From Anisodus tanguticus (taxonomy: Eukaryota > Streptophyta > Magnoliopsida > Solanales > Solanaceae), in the NCBI GenBank assembly GCA_034509755.1, contig CM067552.1, positions 12,557,001 to 12,621,000 on the forward strand: a stretch of DNA of 64,000 nucleotides, in the 5' to 3' direction. The notes under the pieces are model-generated. The model did not search any database. It saw nothing but the letters and a program-made list of their open reading frames with translations, and was not told the DNA's origin. Positions 1-11,800 of the stretch are shown here, one piece after another (position 1 is the first letter of the stretch; each line of letters starts with the position of its first letter). The position numbers and the translations under genes are program-made.

Positions 1-1
1 C

Positions 2-3000
2 ATGACCTCCGATCAAGGTACTCTCTCGTCTTATTCCAATTTGAGCAACCCTCGTGGTATAATTGTCGAAAATGGTAACTCTATTCCAATTAATGGTTAT
101 GGTCATAAAACGTTGTCTCCCCCCAATCCACCCCTTATCTTGAAAAATACTTTACATGCCCCCAAATTGATTAAAAACTTAGTGTCTGTCCGCAAGTTCA
201 CCACTAACAATTCCATTTCTGTTGAATTTGATCATTTTGGTTTTTCTGTGAAGGATTTCAAGAACGGGAGTCCTCTCATGAGGTGTGATAGTAGGGGAGA
301 TCTGTATCTTATCACACCCGGTTTTAGTCCATAGAGTCAAGCCTTGCCTTCAGCTTTTGCAGCCATTTCTCCTTCCTTGTGGCATGCTCGCCTTGGTCAT
401 CCAGGATCTTCTATTTTATCAGTTTTAGATAAAAAAAATAGCTTTATTTCTTGTAAGGTTACGAGTCGTACTCAAATTTGTCAATCTTGTTCGTTAGGAA
501 AAATTGTTAAGTTGCCATTTGTGGACTCAAATTCTCATACTTCAATGCCATTTGATATTATTCATAGCGACCTATGGACGTCTCATGTTCTAAGTTCGTT
601 AGGTCATCGATATTATGTTCTTTTTTTGGATGATTATTCTAAATTTTTGTGTACATTTCCAATTGCCAATAAATCTCAAGTGTTTTCTGTCTTCCTAAAA
701 TTTAGAGCATTCATTAGAACACAATTCGAAAGAGAAATAAAAAATATTCAGTGTGATAATGGGAAAGAGTATGACAATAGGGTGTTTCGGGAGTTCTGTA
801 ATAATAATGGGATCAATTTTTGTTTTTCGTGCCCTCATACATCTTCTCAAAATGGAAAAGCCAAACGCAAAATTCGTTCCATAAATAACATTTTCCGCAC
901 CCTCTTACTTCATGCTTCCGTACCCCCATATTTTTTGCATCACGCTCTACAAATGGCAACATATCTCCTAAACATAATTCCTTCCAAAGGTCTGACATAT
1001 TCATCCCCCTTCCAAATCTTATATAATAAGAATCCTTCGTATTCTCATCTCCGGATTTTTGAGTGCTTGTGTTATCCGTTATTCCCATCCACCACAATTA
1101 ACAAACTTCAGGCCCGGTCTACTCCGTGTGTGTTTTTGGGGTATCCGTCTAATCATCGTGGTTACAAATGCTTTGATTTATCCTCCAAGAAAATCATAAT
1201 TAATCGTCATGTAATTTTTGATGAAACTCGATTTCCATTTACTAAAGTTAATACTACCGAGCCTAGTTCGTATAATTTTTTGGATGATGGTATATCCCCG
1301 TATATTACTCACCATTTTTAAGACGTATCCCGCTCCCAAAATTCTCCAGCGGGCCCACTGCCCGCTGGCCCCACTGTCACGTCACAACTTCCAATTACTG
1401 GATCAGTCCCAGCAATTGGGCCAGTCCAGCCCAATTCTCGAACTGGTCCAATAGCTGATCCAGTTTTCCGTTTTGGGCCAACAGGCCCACTGCCTGCTGG
1501 CTAGTCCGTCCCGAGCCCAGCAAATTCTCAAAATTCACTCAATTCTTCCTCGAGTCATAGACCGGTCACTTGTAGTCAGTGGGGTATTTTTACACCTAAA
1601 AGACATTTTAATTTACATTCTAAAGTCTCTAAATCCCCCTTGCCCCGTAATTCTGTGTCTGCCTTAAACGACCCAAATTGGAAAATTGCTATGACTGATG
1701 AATATAATGCTCTTATTGATAATAAGACGTGGGAGTTGGTGCCCCGCCCATCTGGTATTAATGTTATCAGGTCTATGTGGATTTTTGCTCATAAGGAGAA
1801 TTCCGATGGGTCATTTGCTCGACATAAGGCGCGACTTGTGGGTGATGGTAAGACTCAGCAGGTTGGGATAGATTGTGGGGAGACGTTTAGTCCGGTGGTC
1901 ATGCCGGCTACCATTCGCACTGTGCTTAGCCTGGCTCTTTTTAAGGCATGGCCTATTCATCAGTTGGATGTCAAGAATTCTTTCCTACATGGTGATCTCA
2001 AGGAAACAGTATATATATGCATCAGCCGTTGGGGTTCAGAGATCCTAACCATCCTCCTCATGTCTGTCTGTTGAAGAAGTCCTTATATGGGCTTAAGCAG
2101 TCTCCACGGACCTGGTATACAAGGTTTGCTGACTATGTTTCGACTATTGGGTTCACTCACAGTAGGTCAGATAATTCCTTGTTCATCTACTGTCGTGGTT
2201 CATCCTTGACCTACATTCTGTTATATGTGGATGATATCATTTTGACTGCCTCTTCCGGTGCATTACGCCAGTCTATCATGTCCATGCTCAACTCTGAGTT
2301 TGCTATGAAAGACTTTGGGCCCTTGAGTTACTTTTTGGGGATTGTCGTCAAGCGTCATTCAGGTGGTTTGTTTTTATCTCAAAGAAAGTATGCAGCTGAG
2401 ATCATCGAGAGGGCTGGGATGTCATCCTGTAAGTCCTGTAAGTCCACTTCCATTCCAGTTGATACGAAGCCCAAGCTTAGTGCCGCAGCCGGAGCACCTT
2501 ACGAGGATCCGACCCGCTATCGCAGTCTTGCACGGGCCCTTCGGTATCTTACTTTTACGAGACTGGATATTACGTATGCCTCCCAGCAAGTGTGTTTATT
2601 CATACATGATCCCAGAATTGAACATATGAATTCAATCAAGCGCATCATTCGGTATATTCAGGGTACACTGGACTATGTCTTGCATTTATATCCATCATCG
2701 CCATCCACACTTGTCGCATACACAGACGCTGATTGGGGTGGTTGTCCAGACACCAGACGGTCGACGTCTGGCTATTGTATGTTCCTTGACAACAACTTGG
2801 TCTCCTGGTCTGCGAAGCGTCAGGCGACTCTATCCCGCTCAAGTGCCGAGGCAAAATATCGAGGGGTAGCTAATATGGTCTCATAATTATGTTGGTTACG
2901 TAACTTACTGTTAGAGCTTCATTGTCCCATTCAAAAGGCAACCTTAGTGTATTGTGATAATATTAGTGTCATCTACCTGTTAGGTAATCTGGTTCAACAC

Positions 3001-3141
3001 CAACGCACTAAGCATATCGAGATGGACATTCACTTTGTCCGTGAAAAGGTTGCTCGAGGACAGGTACGCGTATTTCATGTCCCGTCAAGATATCAAGTTG
3101 CAGACATCTTTACAAAGTGTCTCCCTCGGTACTCTTTGTAG
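2..3141 (+). pseudogene. copia gag-pol polyprotein remnant (E1)
   Basis: The first ORF (2-334) is the stretch between protease and the GAG-pre-integrase domain. WHARLGHPG near 380-410 marks that domain, and the integrase core (DIIHSDLW, FLDDYSKF, CDNGKEY, NGKAKRK) covers about 550-870. Reverse transcriptase runs from about 1670 to 2360 with an intact YVDD near 2228. RNase H motifs (TDADWGG, the altered SSAEAKYR, VYCDN) follow to 3141. It is broken by in-frame stops at 332-334, 1319-1321, 1502-1504 and 2884-2886, and by a 2-bp insertion near 2012 that shifts the frame. It therefore cannot make a working polyprotein. Confidence 0.93.
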
Positions 3142-3194
3142 ATTTTAGGGACAGTCTCAGCGTTCAAAGACCGCCCGCTATGACTGCGGGGGTG

Positions 3195-3535
3195 TGTTAA
3201 ACAGAGCAATATACTTGTGATATACACCCAATATACAACAGTGTATATCACGGGCAATGCAGTGGTATTTCGGCGTGGGCTTTCCAAAGCGGCCCAGGCC
3301 CAAGACAGATACGAGTTCAGAAACTGTAGGCAGTGTAAGAATACTGTATATTAGGAAAGTATATTTGTAGTATATTGTAGTGTATTTGTTACCTAAATTA
3401 GGATTATACATTTACCATAATTGTAGAGTTAGAATTATGGTAGAATACGATTATAGGAATAGGATTCTCCTATTTTGTAACTTGTATATATACCTTTTCA
3501 ATTAATGAAAATAATCAAGGAGATTATTTCTTTCA
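3195..3535 (+). repeat. 3' LTR of E1
   Basis: Starts TGTTAAAC after the purine-rich tract GCGGGGGTG and ends TTTCTTTCA. The end matches the LTR ends of E6 and E8. Near its start it has inverted 11-mers GTGATATACAC (3217-3227) and GTGTATATCAC (3241-3251), which are better preserved as a palindrome in E8. About 341 bp long. Confidence 0.9.
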
Positions 3536-3810
3536 GTAAATCTTTTAAATCATTAGCTATGTTGACTTGTAATACATTTTGTGTAGTTTTTAAATATATA
3601 GGTTCTTATCTGAATTTGTGTGAAGAATCTATATACCTAATTTCATAGTCCAATAAAATATTTTAACCCTTGTACTACGAATTCTTTCACATAAATTAGG
3701 ACAGAAAGTGTTGCAAATATTGTGACTACATCACCTATTAACTTTAGATTTTAAATATGCTCATGTGTATATAGAAGAAACTTATATTGACAAGTTATTA
3801 CTTTGGGCAG

Positions 3811-4110
3811 GTTGTAGAAGGTTTGTTGCAACCTCTGATCACTCTGGCAAATCTAGAGACTCATCCAGTTACAAAATTCTATGAGGTTTGCCAAAAATAT
3901 GGATGGAGTGTTAAACTTATTGACACATGGGAAGAGACAGGAGAAATGGAATTTTTTGTTGATGGTAAATTTGCCGGGAAGGGGAAATTTAGTGGCAAGA
4001 AATTAATTGCCCTAAATAGAGCTGCACGTAACGCATATTGCGAAATTGTCACAAACTTGAGTGTGGAAACCACTTCTGATGATAGTGCTTGTAATGAAAC
4101 TCAAAACTAA
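3811..4110 (+). CDS. Dicer-like protein, C-terminal dsRNA-binding exon (partial gene)
   Basis: The exon starts after a good acceptor (ending CAG at 3810) in phase 0 and is open to TAA at 4108-4110, about 99 residues. It begins with a Dicer-type linker (LLQPLITLANLETHPVTKFY). A compact dsRBD-like fold follows, with EVCQKYGW, a beta segment MEFFVDGKFAGKG, and the helix KKLIALNRAARNAYCEI. This arrangement is typical of the end of plant Dicer-like proteins, DCL2-type being the closest impression. It would cleave or bind dsRNA in the nucleus as part of the full protein. No upstream exon is recognisable between E1 and this exon. The rest of the gene would lie left of E1, so E1 would be an intronic insertion, or else this is an orphan exon. 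No stop or frameshift is seen. The assignment to Dicer is from family knowledge and is not certain. Confidence 0.6.
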   Translation, partial: VVEGLLQPLITLANLETHPVTKFYEVCQKYGWSVKLIDTWEETGEMEFFVDGKFAGKGKFSGKKLIALNRAARNAYCEIVTNLSVETTSDDSACNETQN

Positions 4111-4651
4111 CTATTAGTTCTGCTAAATTGCATCTATCTCGTCTTATTTTTTTTCTTTTTTTTGTCCTCCTATTTTTTGGAGGATCTATAGTATTTTCAT
4201 AGTTTTCTTGTGATTTACATGTGTGCTTTGCAAATACACTGCAAGAATTATAGAATTTTGTATTCAAAAAGTTATGTTTGAACTATAATGTAGCGACTCT
4301 TAAATTTTTGTAAGCTCTTAAGCCCTCAAAATGTGCTAACGAATGTTAAACACGTTGCTTTGTGTGCTAATGAACATAATTTGAAAAATACTATTTGGAC
4401 ATGATAATAAGTGTACAAGGTGTAATGAAACTGATCTAGAGCTAAATAGACGTCTTAGGGCAAAGGCAAGTTAAGAACTATGCGTGAGGTTAAAGATTCT
4501 AATAATTAAGTAGACACGAGACCTAAATTTAAACGAGCACAATTCCAAAAGTATAACTAGTTAAGCTATGTCTAATATCTCAAATTAAAGCTTGTGAATC
4601 TAGTTTCTAACGTTGTAAACCATTCGTCAATCGAAATTAACATGATATAGC
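4111..4651. other. 3' flank of the Dicer-like exon
   Basis: Non-coding, A+T-rich. The first 150 bp, with pyrimidine-rich stretches near 4140-4175, may be 3' UTR. No clear poly(A) signal or further gene is visible. The last five bases ATAGC (4647-4651) are the left target duplication of E2. Confidence 0.5.
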
Positions 4652-5793
4652 TGTTGTAATATGTAAAGCACGTACGAGAATAGTAAATAACTATTACAGT
4701 GATCGAAAGGATAAACAACAAAGAGGACAACAACAAGTTGTCAATATCTTGATCTTTAATTGAAACTTCAAATATCATGTGGCTGGTAGATCCGCTGAGA
4801 ATACGAACGGTTAGAGTCCTTCGTCTGTTAAGTTAACACCTGAAACACTGAGCAACCAATTAGATAAACCACAACACCACCGGCTGAGTCGAGAGATGGC
4901 TCTCTGTCTTTAAGACAAGATTGCCCCCGTATATAGGCTTTACGGAAGTGTCGACAATAGTCTCCCAAGATGAAACAACAAACTATCAAGTGTACAAAGC
5001 CTGCACAAATGATCTCAGCGAATAACACGAATAATGAAGATTGCTAAGAGAAGGATTGTTATCAGGAAAATCTGATTTCTTTGTGATGTTGTTAACTTGT
5101 TTTTCTGTTCATGGTCTCTCCATATTCATCTATGTTCATCTATAGAATTGAGCCAAGGCCTCAATTTATAGGTGTGCAAGATGGCCTTTCAAATGCCCCA
5201 TAATGGCAATCAATTGCCATGTAATAGATGACATTTAACCCCCAAGTAATGTAGCAACATAATGGTCCAAGTAATGGCCATTATTGGGTGGATTCAATGC
5301 CATTAAAACCCCATCAACAGCCAACCCTTTGGGATTCCATTGAGCAAACACTGCCTGGGAAGCGCCGCGGCTCCAGAATGCCAAACAACCAATTAGCGTT
5401 GTGGCTCAGCTAGGAGGCATCGCGGCTCTAATTAGCCAGAAGGCTTATTGCCGACCAAGCGCCGCGGCCCTACTTGGGGGGCACCGCGGCCCAGTCCGGT
5501 TGGCGTCGCGGCCCTTCTCTGCTCCGCAGTTTGACCCATATCATCTTACACCTCTCACAATCCTTCCTTCGTTTACCAACATGGAACACTTGTTATTCAT
5601 CTAATAACCTTCCGTCATTCTATACCTCAAACATTTCACTTAAGTACCAATATCGCTTTCATTAACGAAATTTATGATACTTGACACTAAGATTGCACGT
5701 GTGTGGAAACGACATTTCTGACGTGTGGGGCCCCAATTGTTCGAGTCATAAAGAATGGGATAAACTTAATTCCACATTAGTAAATTTCCAACA
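4652..5793 (-). repeat. 3' LTR of E2
   Basis: 1142 bp, starting TGTTGTAATATG and ending TTTCCAACA on the plus strand. Read in element sense it has a TATATA motif (about 4929-4934). Twelve bases downstream is the segment complementary to the candidate primer site (4909-4923), followed by the block GAGTCATCTCTCG, which recurs in E3 and in the LTR at 53996. A cluster of CGCGGC motifs lies at 5362-5510. Confidence 0.93.
5362..5512 (-). promoter_or_regulatory. CGCGGC motif array in the E2 LTR
   Basis: Five copies of a CGCGGC core, mostly followed by CCY or TCY, fall within 150 bp (near 5364, 5420, 5461, 5483, 5505). The surrounding LTR is A+T-rich. In element sense the array is upstream of the TATA motif, in U3, where plant copia enhancers usually lie. 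The 5' LTR has a shifted version of the array (15105-15245). A regulatory role is inferred only from position and repetition. Confidence 0.4.
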
Positions 5794-8700
5794 ATCCCCT
5801 CTTGAAAGAGATTTTGGCGCACACACAATGTGCCTACTTTTAGCAATCTTTCAGTGAAAAGATATTACATCAAGAGAGGTAGCTTACGCTTTGAACCTTC
5901 CCTAGTTGAATACCATCGGACTTACTTACTGCGTGGTGAACATGATGTCTTGAACCGTCAGTGTTTAATGTAAGACAAGATAACAGTACCAACGCAATAC
6001 CTCCCCTTTATTCGTTTATTCTTTTGTTCTGTCCGTTGTGGTCGTGGACACACTTGGATTCTTAAGTGCGTTCCTTTGAGGCGGCCTGTCCTTGCACTTA
6101 AATAGGTGATCTCCTACAAGGTATCCTGCTATACCCCACTTCACAAGTGTTAGGAATCATTAAAAGTTTTCCCAACCTTAACCTCAACCGTTTGAGGATC
6201 GTTAAAGGTTTGGAAGCTTAACCTTTACCCACCATGTATGTAGCACTTTAATGTCTATCGCGAAAACGGCTTTGGATTCATGTTTCTTAACAGAAATCAT
6301 AATATGAAGTGCTCTTGCTTCCACCGAAGCGCTCAACTGAACCTTTTGCAACTTAGTTTTTCCATTGAACCAAATTCTTGGGATCTCCAGTCAGTATGGT
6401 TGGGTTACCACCGTAAAAGTTTGTATTGTTTGGGTTTTAAGACTATTCCCCAAGACAGGCAAAACACTTAACTTTCGAGTAGTCCCTTAGTTAAAGGTCT
6501 GTTATATCCTTTGATTAGTAATCAAGGAAGTGACACTCGTGATGATCAACTGCCATATGGTCTTATGTCTCCGACAGATATGTCCAGACGCCATCATCCG
6601 TGCCCTTCCTGAAACCAACTGGCTAGCCACAGTGTATAACTACTGAAGGCACGGATTTCTCCCAATAAGGGACGTCCTCTAAGGAGTCATGAAGTTACTC
6701 AACTTCTTTCATGCTTTGTTAAAGCGATAAACTCTAATTCCATCATCAATCGGCCGATGCAAGTTTTCTTAGAGGATTTTCCAAGACCTACCATACACAT
6801 TTACTTGTGGCTTTGGTGTTTTTCATATCTGATGTCCAGTTTACATCACTGCGTTCTCCCAGAATCGATGGACATCCAAAATACCATAATATGTAGATAA
6901 GCGAATATTTCAGATATCGTCATATCCGACTTAACGCCTTCTATCGATCATTTCCAGAATCACGAGTGAACCTTAGTTCAACTGATCTGCTTTGTAGGCC
7001 GATACCAGGTCGATTGTAGTGTGTACAATACATTGAACTACATGTGACTTGCACATATCGCTCTTGTATATGGGTGCACCATGATTCCAATCAGTTCTAT
7101 GATTCATATCCATTGGTGGCTTCAACGAGACTGTCAATTATCTCACAACTAAATTTGGAGTTAGACCAGTCCGTTAGATGTCTTAGAAATCCAATTCCTA
7201 AGATGTCATCTGTGATACCCATATCTTTCGTTTCAATATAACTTCCACTTTCAGACTGTTGGTTTTCCCAATTGTTGGCTTTCTAACTTCAGAGTCAATG
7301 TTTCTGTTGTCAGATTCATTGTTTCTGTTTTATCTGAAACTTCCAGGACCAAAATGTAAATATTTCAGGGACCAAAATGAAAGTTCAGGAAGAAGCCCAA
7401 TAGTCCAGTAAACCAACTCTGATCCTCCCCTTCCAACTCTTCGGTTAGGAAGGCGGCATCAACATCCATGTCACGCAAGACTGCAATGGCCCTGGATGTT
7501 AAGTTATTCACAGGGGAGCACATGTACAAGTAGCCGAGGCCTTATACTCGTCAGTAGATCCATCTACTTTGTATTCACTTTTGAGTATCCACTTTTACAA
7601 CCCAAAGGCTCTTTTCCCGGAGGAAGATCAACCATTACACAAGTATGGTTCTATATGATGGAATCTATTTCTCTCTTTGTAACTTCTTTCCAAAGCAGCG
7701 CTTCTGGAGATGACAATTATTTGTTAATTGTCCATTGTTCATTCTCAACCATACAAGCTAGAAGGCCTGGAACAAGTCTTTGTCCCCTCTTTGCTCCGTC
7801 TCAGTTCAACATCTAGAATCCCTGAGTTCTGTAGATCTGGAATATTAAGTTCTAGATAGTCAGCACCTTTTGAGTCCTATATATACGGAACGTCTAGTTC
7901 CGGATAGTCAGGCCCTCGCGGGTTCTTGTTAACCTCGAGCAATTACTTCTTTTTTCTTTCTCAAGGAAAGTTATCTTTAAAGAATTCAGTATTCTTTGAC
8001 ACCAAAGGCGATAAGCACTACTATTTTTTTTGCAGATCCAGTGGATATGCAATCTACAGTCTTAGGTCCAACTTGACCTGTTTCGGTATTCCAACTTCTA
8101 CCAAGCCACCCCACATCACAATATTTGTATGTGAGATCCTTTACATATTTCACACGGAGGGTTATCCTTATCCTTATGCGTATTTCTGTTGAGTATCGCA
8201 TTAGCGTTAAGGATCGCCTTGCCCCACATAATTTGGGCGTACGGCTTTGCGCTTGGCTAACATCGTTAGACTGAGGTGAGTAATGAGCAATCGTTTGATG
8301 AACGATGTTTCACATTCTCCCCCTCTATCACTACGAATTCCTCAATCCGTAGGCTTAGTTGATCTTCAACTTCTGCTTTGTAGCGCTTATCTGCTTCAAT
8401 AGCTTCATTTTTGCTTTTCAACAAACAAATGATGCAATACGTTGTACCATTATAAATGAAGGTCACAAAGTACTTGTCGCCCCCCTCTATTTTGTACAAA
8501 CTTCAAATCACCCAAGTAGGTGTGACTAAGTTCTAGAGGAGCGGTGCTTCTTTCGCTATTCCTTTGACGGAATGGAAATGTGATTTTGCCTCTTCGCCTA
8601 CCTCACATTCATTTTGAGGGTTTATGTCGACAAAAGGCAACAAGCTCAACTTCATTAGCTTTTGAATTACTTTCTACTTGACGTGTCTTAATCTATGATG

Positions 8701-8843
8701 GCATAGATGCACGGATTACAAATACATCATTCATCTAGCTACAGACATTCTGTACCATTCTTAGTTATTACAAACCTGTTGGACTAGTCTCAAACCAGCT
8801 TGACCAACAACGTCCCTTAAACCAAGTTTGGGACATGTATCAC

Positions 8844-11800
8844 TAGGGGTGAGCGGATCCGGGTACCCTAAATTTTTTGAACTACCCAGACCCTACCCAG
8901 TAAATGACCGGTTCCTAAATCTACTACTCGGAACCTACCCATAGCAATCATTACCTGGAACATACCCGAATTCTGTGGTTCTGGGTAGGTTCCCGGGTAC
9001 CCTGTAAACCATTTATGTCATAAATACTACTCCACATAATCCAAAAAGTTTACATAATCTGGAAATTTGGATCTGCTTTTGAGCTTAAAATGGAGGAAAT
9101 TAGTGACAAAAAATCTGAAATGTATCTTCCGTGACTGAAATCAGTGAAATGGAGGAACAGGATACAACACAATCACTAAATGAAGAATACATTGCAAAAC
9201 TACTCTACATAATCCAAAAAGTTAGCATAATCTAGAAATTTGGATCTGCTTTTGAGCTTAAAATGGAGGAAATCAGTGACTGGAAATCTGAAATGGGTCT
9301 CCCGTGACTGAAATAGAGGAACAGGATACAACACAATCACTAAATGAAGAATACATTACAAAACTCCAAATAAACATAAAACAAAAATACATCTTCAAAA
9401 GAACACAAGAGATGCCAAAAAATTAAATAAACGCCCATAAATGCCACACGTCCACTTGCATACTAATCCACCATTATGTCTTCCATGACACAACTAAGCT
9501 CTGCAAAAATAAAATGAAACCATTGTGAGATTCCAAGACAAAAGATAATACACAAAAATAAAAATTCTAAATAACCCAAATCCATTAAACAAAAATAAAG
9601 AAAGACTTAGTGACTTACCTTCCTCATATTTTTTTGCATCTTCCATATATTGCTCAACACTAATGGAATTTGAAGATGAGCGCAACCAATCTTGGCAACA
9701 AATCAAAGCTTCCACAAATTTAGGAGTTAGAGAGCTGTGAAATTGATCAAGCACTCGACCAGATGTGCTAAAAGTCGATTATGAAGCTACCGTGGATGCG
9801 GGGATGGCTAATATGTCTCTAGCCATCAAACTGAGAACCTTGTAAGTCGACTTCGCAGCATTCAACCACAACAATAAATCAAATGCTTCATTTTTCGGCT
9901 CACGAGGACTACTAAGGTACCTTTCCAATTCAGATCTTAAATCCCCACCAAGTTCATCTTGGTCATCCTGGTACCAATCTTTGACAAGTGAAGCTGGATC
10001 AATAAAACCAAAATTTTCTCCACCAACACTGTCAATAGAGCCTTGAGACTCGTCCAATGCACTAGAATCAACCATAGAAGAATGATTTTTGTCATAGAAT
10101 GCAAAAAGACGTTTCAATACATTCATTACCTTACTAACCATCAGTTCTATTTTAGCATCATCAACACCAATCCTTCGACAACTCCAATTCATAAATCTCA
10201 ACTTATATCGAGGATCTAGTACTACGGCTATCAACATCGTCATGTTTGTTCTCTCAATACTCCCATAATACTTGTCAAATTTGGCTCTCATTTTCATAGC
10301 CATCTCCTTAAGGTTTTCATTATTATTTTGGCTTTCACATTCAGTTAATGTTGAAAACATGCTAATAACTTCATGAAAATAATGGTTAGTTGTCACATAG
10401 AGACTTCCTTACATCCTAATAGTAGCCTCATAGACATTTTTCAAAAATAAAGGCAACAAGTATGCATTTTCCCAATCCTCATCTTTCGGGACACCACAAT
10501 CAAGCTCAGTCACAAAAGTCATATCATCATCTTCAAGTCTTACAAATGCTTGTTTGAATTTACTAGCACTTTCTAACATAAGATATGTAGAATTCCACCT
10601 CGTACTAATATCAAGACAAGCAGAGTCCTTATAAGTTATGCCCTCTTCAGTTATACAACTTTGGAATTGTTGTGCTGTACTTGGGGAAATCCTAACTTAC
10701 TTAACTGCTGCTCGAATTCGACTAATTGATTCACGAACTTCACTCAACCCATCTTTCACAATCAAATTCAATATATGAGCTGCACATCTCATATGAAAAA
10801 ACTCACCCCCCAAAACAAGGGTATTTCTTAACTTATCCTTCAAATAATCAACTGCCACAACATTAGAGCTCGCATTATCAACTGTAATTGTTGATATACG
10901 ATCTCTAATTCCCCACTTAATTATACATTTTTCTACCATCTTACCAATATCCCTACCTTTATGGCTAGGCATAACAACAAAGTTTAGCAATCTCTTATGC
11001 AAATTTCAATTTTCATCAATAAAGCGAGCAGTAAGACATAAGTAGATCAAATTTTGAATGGAATTCCAAATGTCAGTGGTGAGAGCAATCCTAGATTTAA
11101 GAGATGACAACTTATCTTTTAAGCATGAGTTTTCACAAACATAAAGTTTCATGCAATCCCTAGCAACTGTGAATCTTGAAATATGCTTAAATAAAGGTTG
11201 TAATGCAGACACAAAACCCCTAAAACCTTCACGTTCAACCATTCTAAATGGTTGCTCATCAATAATAATCATCCTAGCCGACATGTGCCTACAAAAATCT
11301 TTATCATATTTCCAAGTGATAAGCATATGCTCATTATCCCCATTTATACTACCTTTAAAATGAGCACCAAGCAATTTTTGCTTCTTGTCAATATTGTGAG
11401 GATACTTTTTGCAACTTCTCAAATGTTTCCACGTGGATGAGGTACCATTGTTAACACTATAAGCTAAGGTTTCATTTCAATAATCACATATAGAAACAAC
11501 ATTACCAGTTTTCTCATCTATTGCTTTCACAAAATGCTCCCAAGCCTCTGATTTTGTTGCCTTCTTTTTTTTCGATGGTGCACGAGTTGTGGATGTCGTG
11601 ATAGCCTCAGCCATCTACCAAAAAAATATCAAAATAAAACATTGTCAGTAGCTATGACGTACTAAGAAAGAAGGATAAATCAATTAGCCATAGAAATATA
11701 AACTAATCACACACAACAGAGGATCTAATTTAGCTATCTAAACTAATAGAAATCAACCCAAAATAAGGATCTAGGAGAATATATGAATATCACAAATCGA

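Larger units (their letters stand above)
1..3535 (+). mobile_element. Ty1/copia retrotransposon E1, 5' end outside window
   Basis: The domain order protease tail, GAG-pre-integrase, integrase, reverse transcriptase, RNase H, polypurine tract, 3' LTR is that of a Ty1/copia element on the plus strand. Its protein and LTR closely resemble E6 (47230-48803) and E8 (56370-63994), so the three are one family. The 5' LTR and gag lie to the left of the window. The right edge is the TTTCA at 3531-3535. Its TSD cannot be checked because the left end is missing. It probably sits in an intron of the Dicer-like gene whose last exon begins at 3811. Confidence 0.95.

Noticed and set aside
5401..5665. Open frames in the E2 LTR (and 14969-15380 in its partner)
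   Set aside because: LTR sequence; frames are not conserved between the two LTRs.
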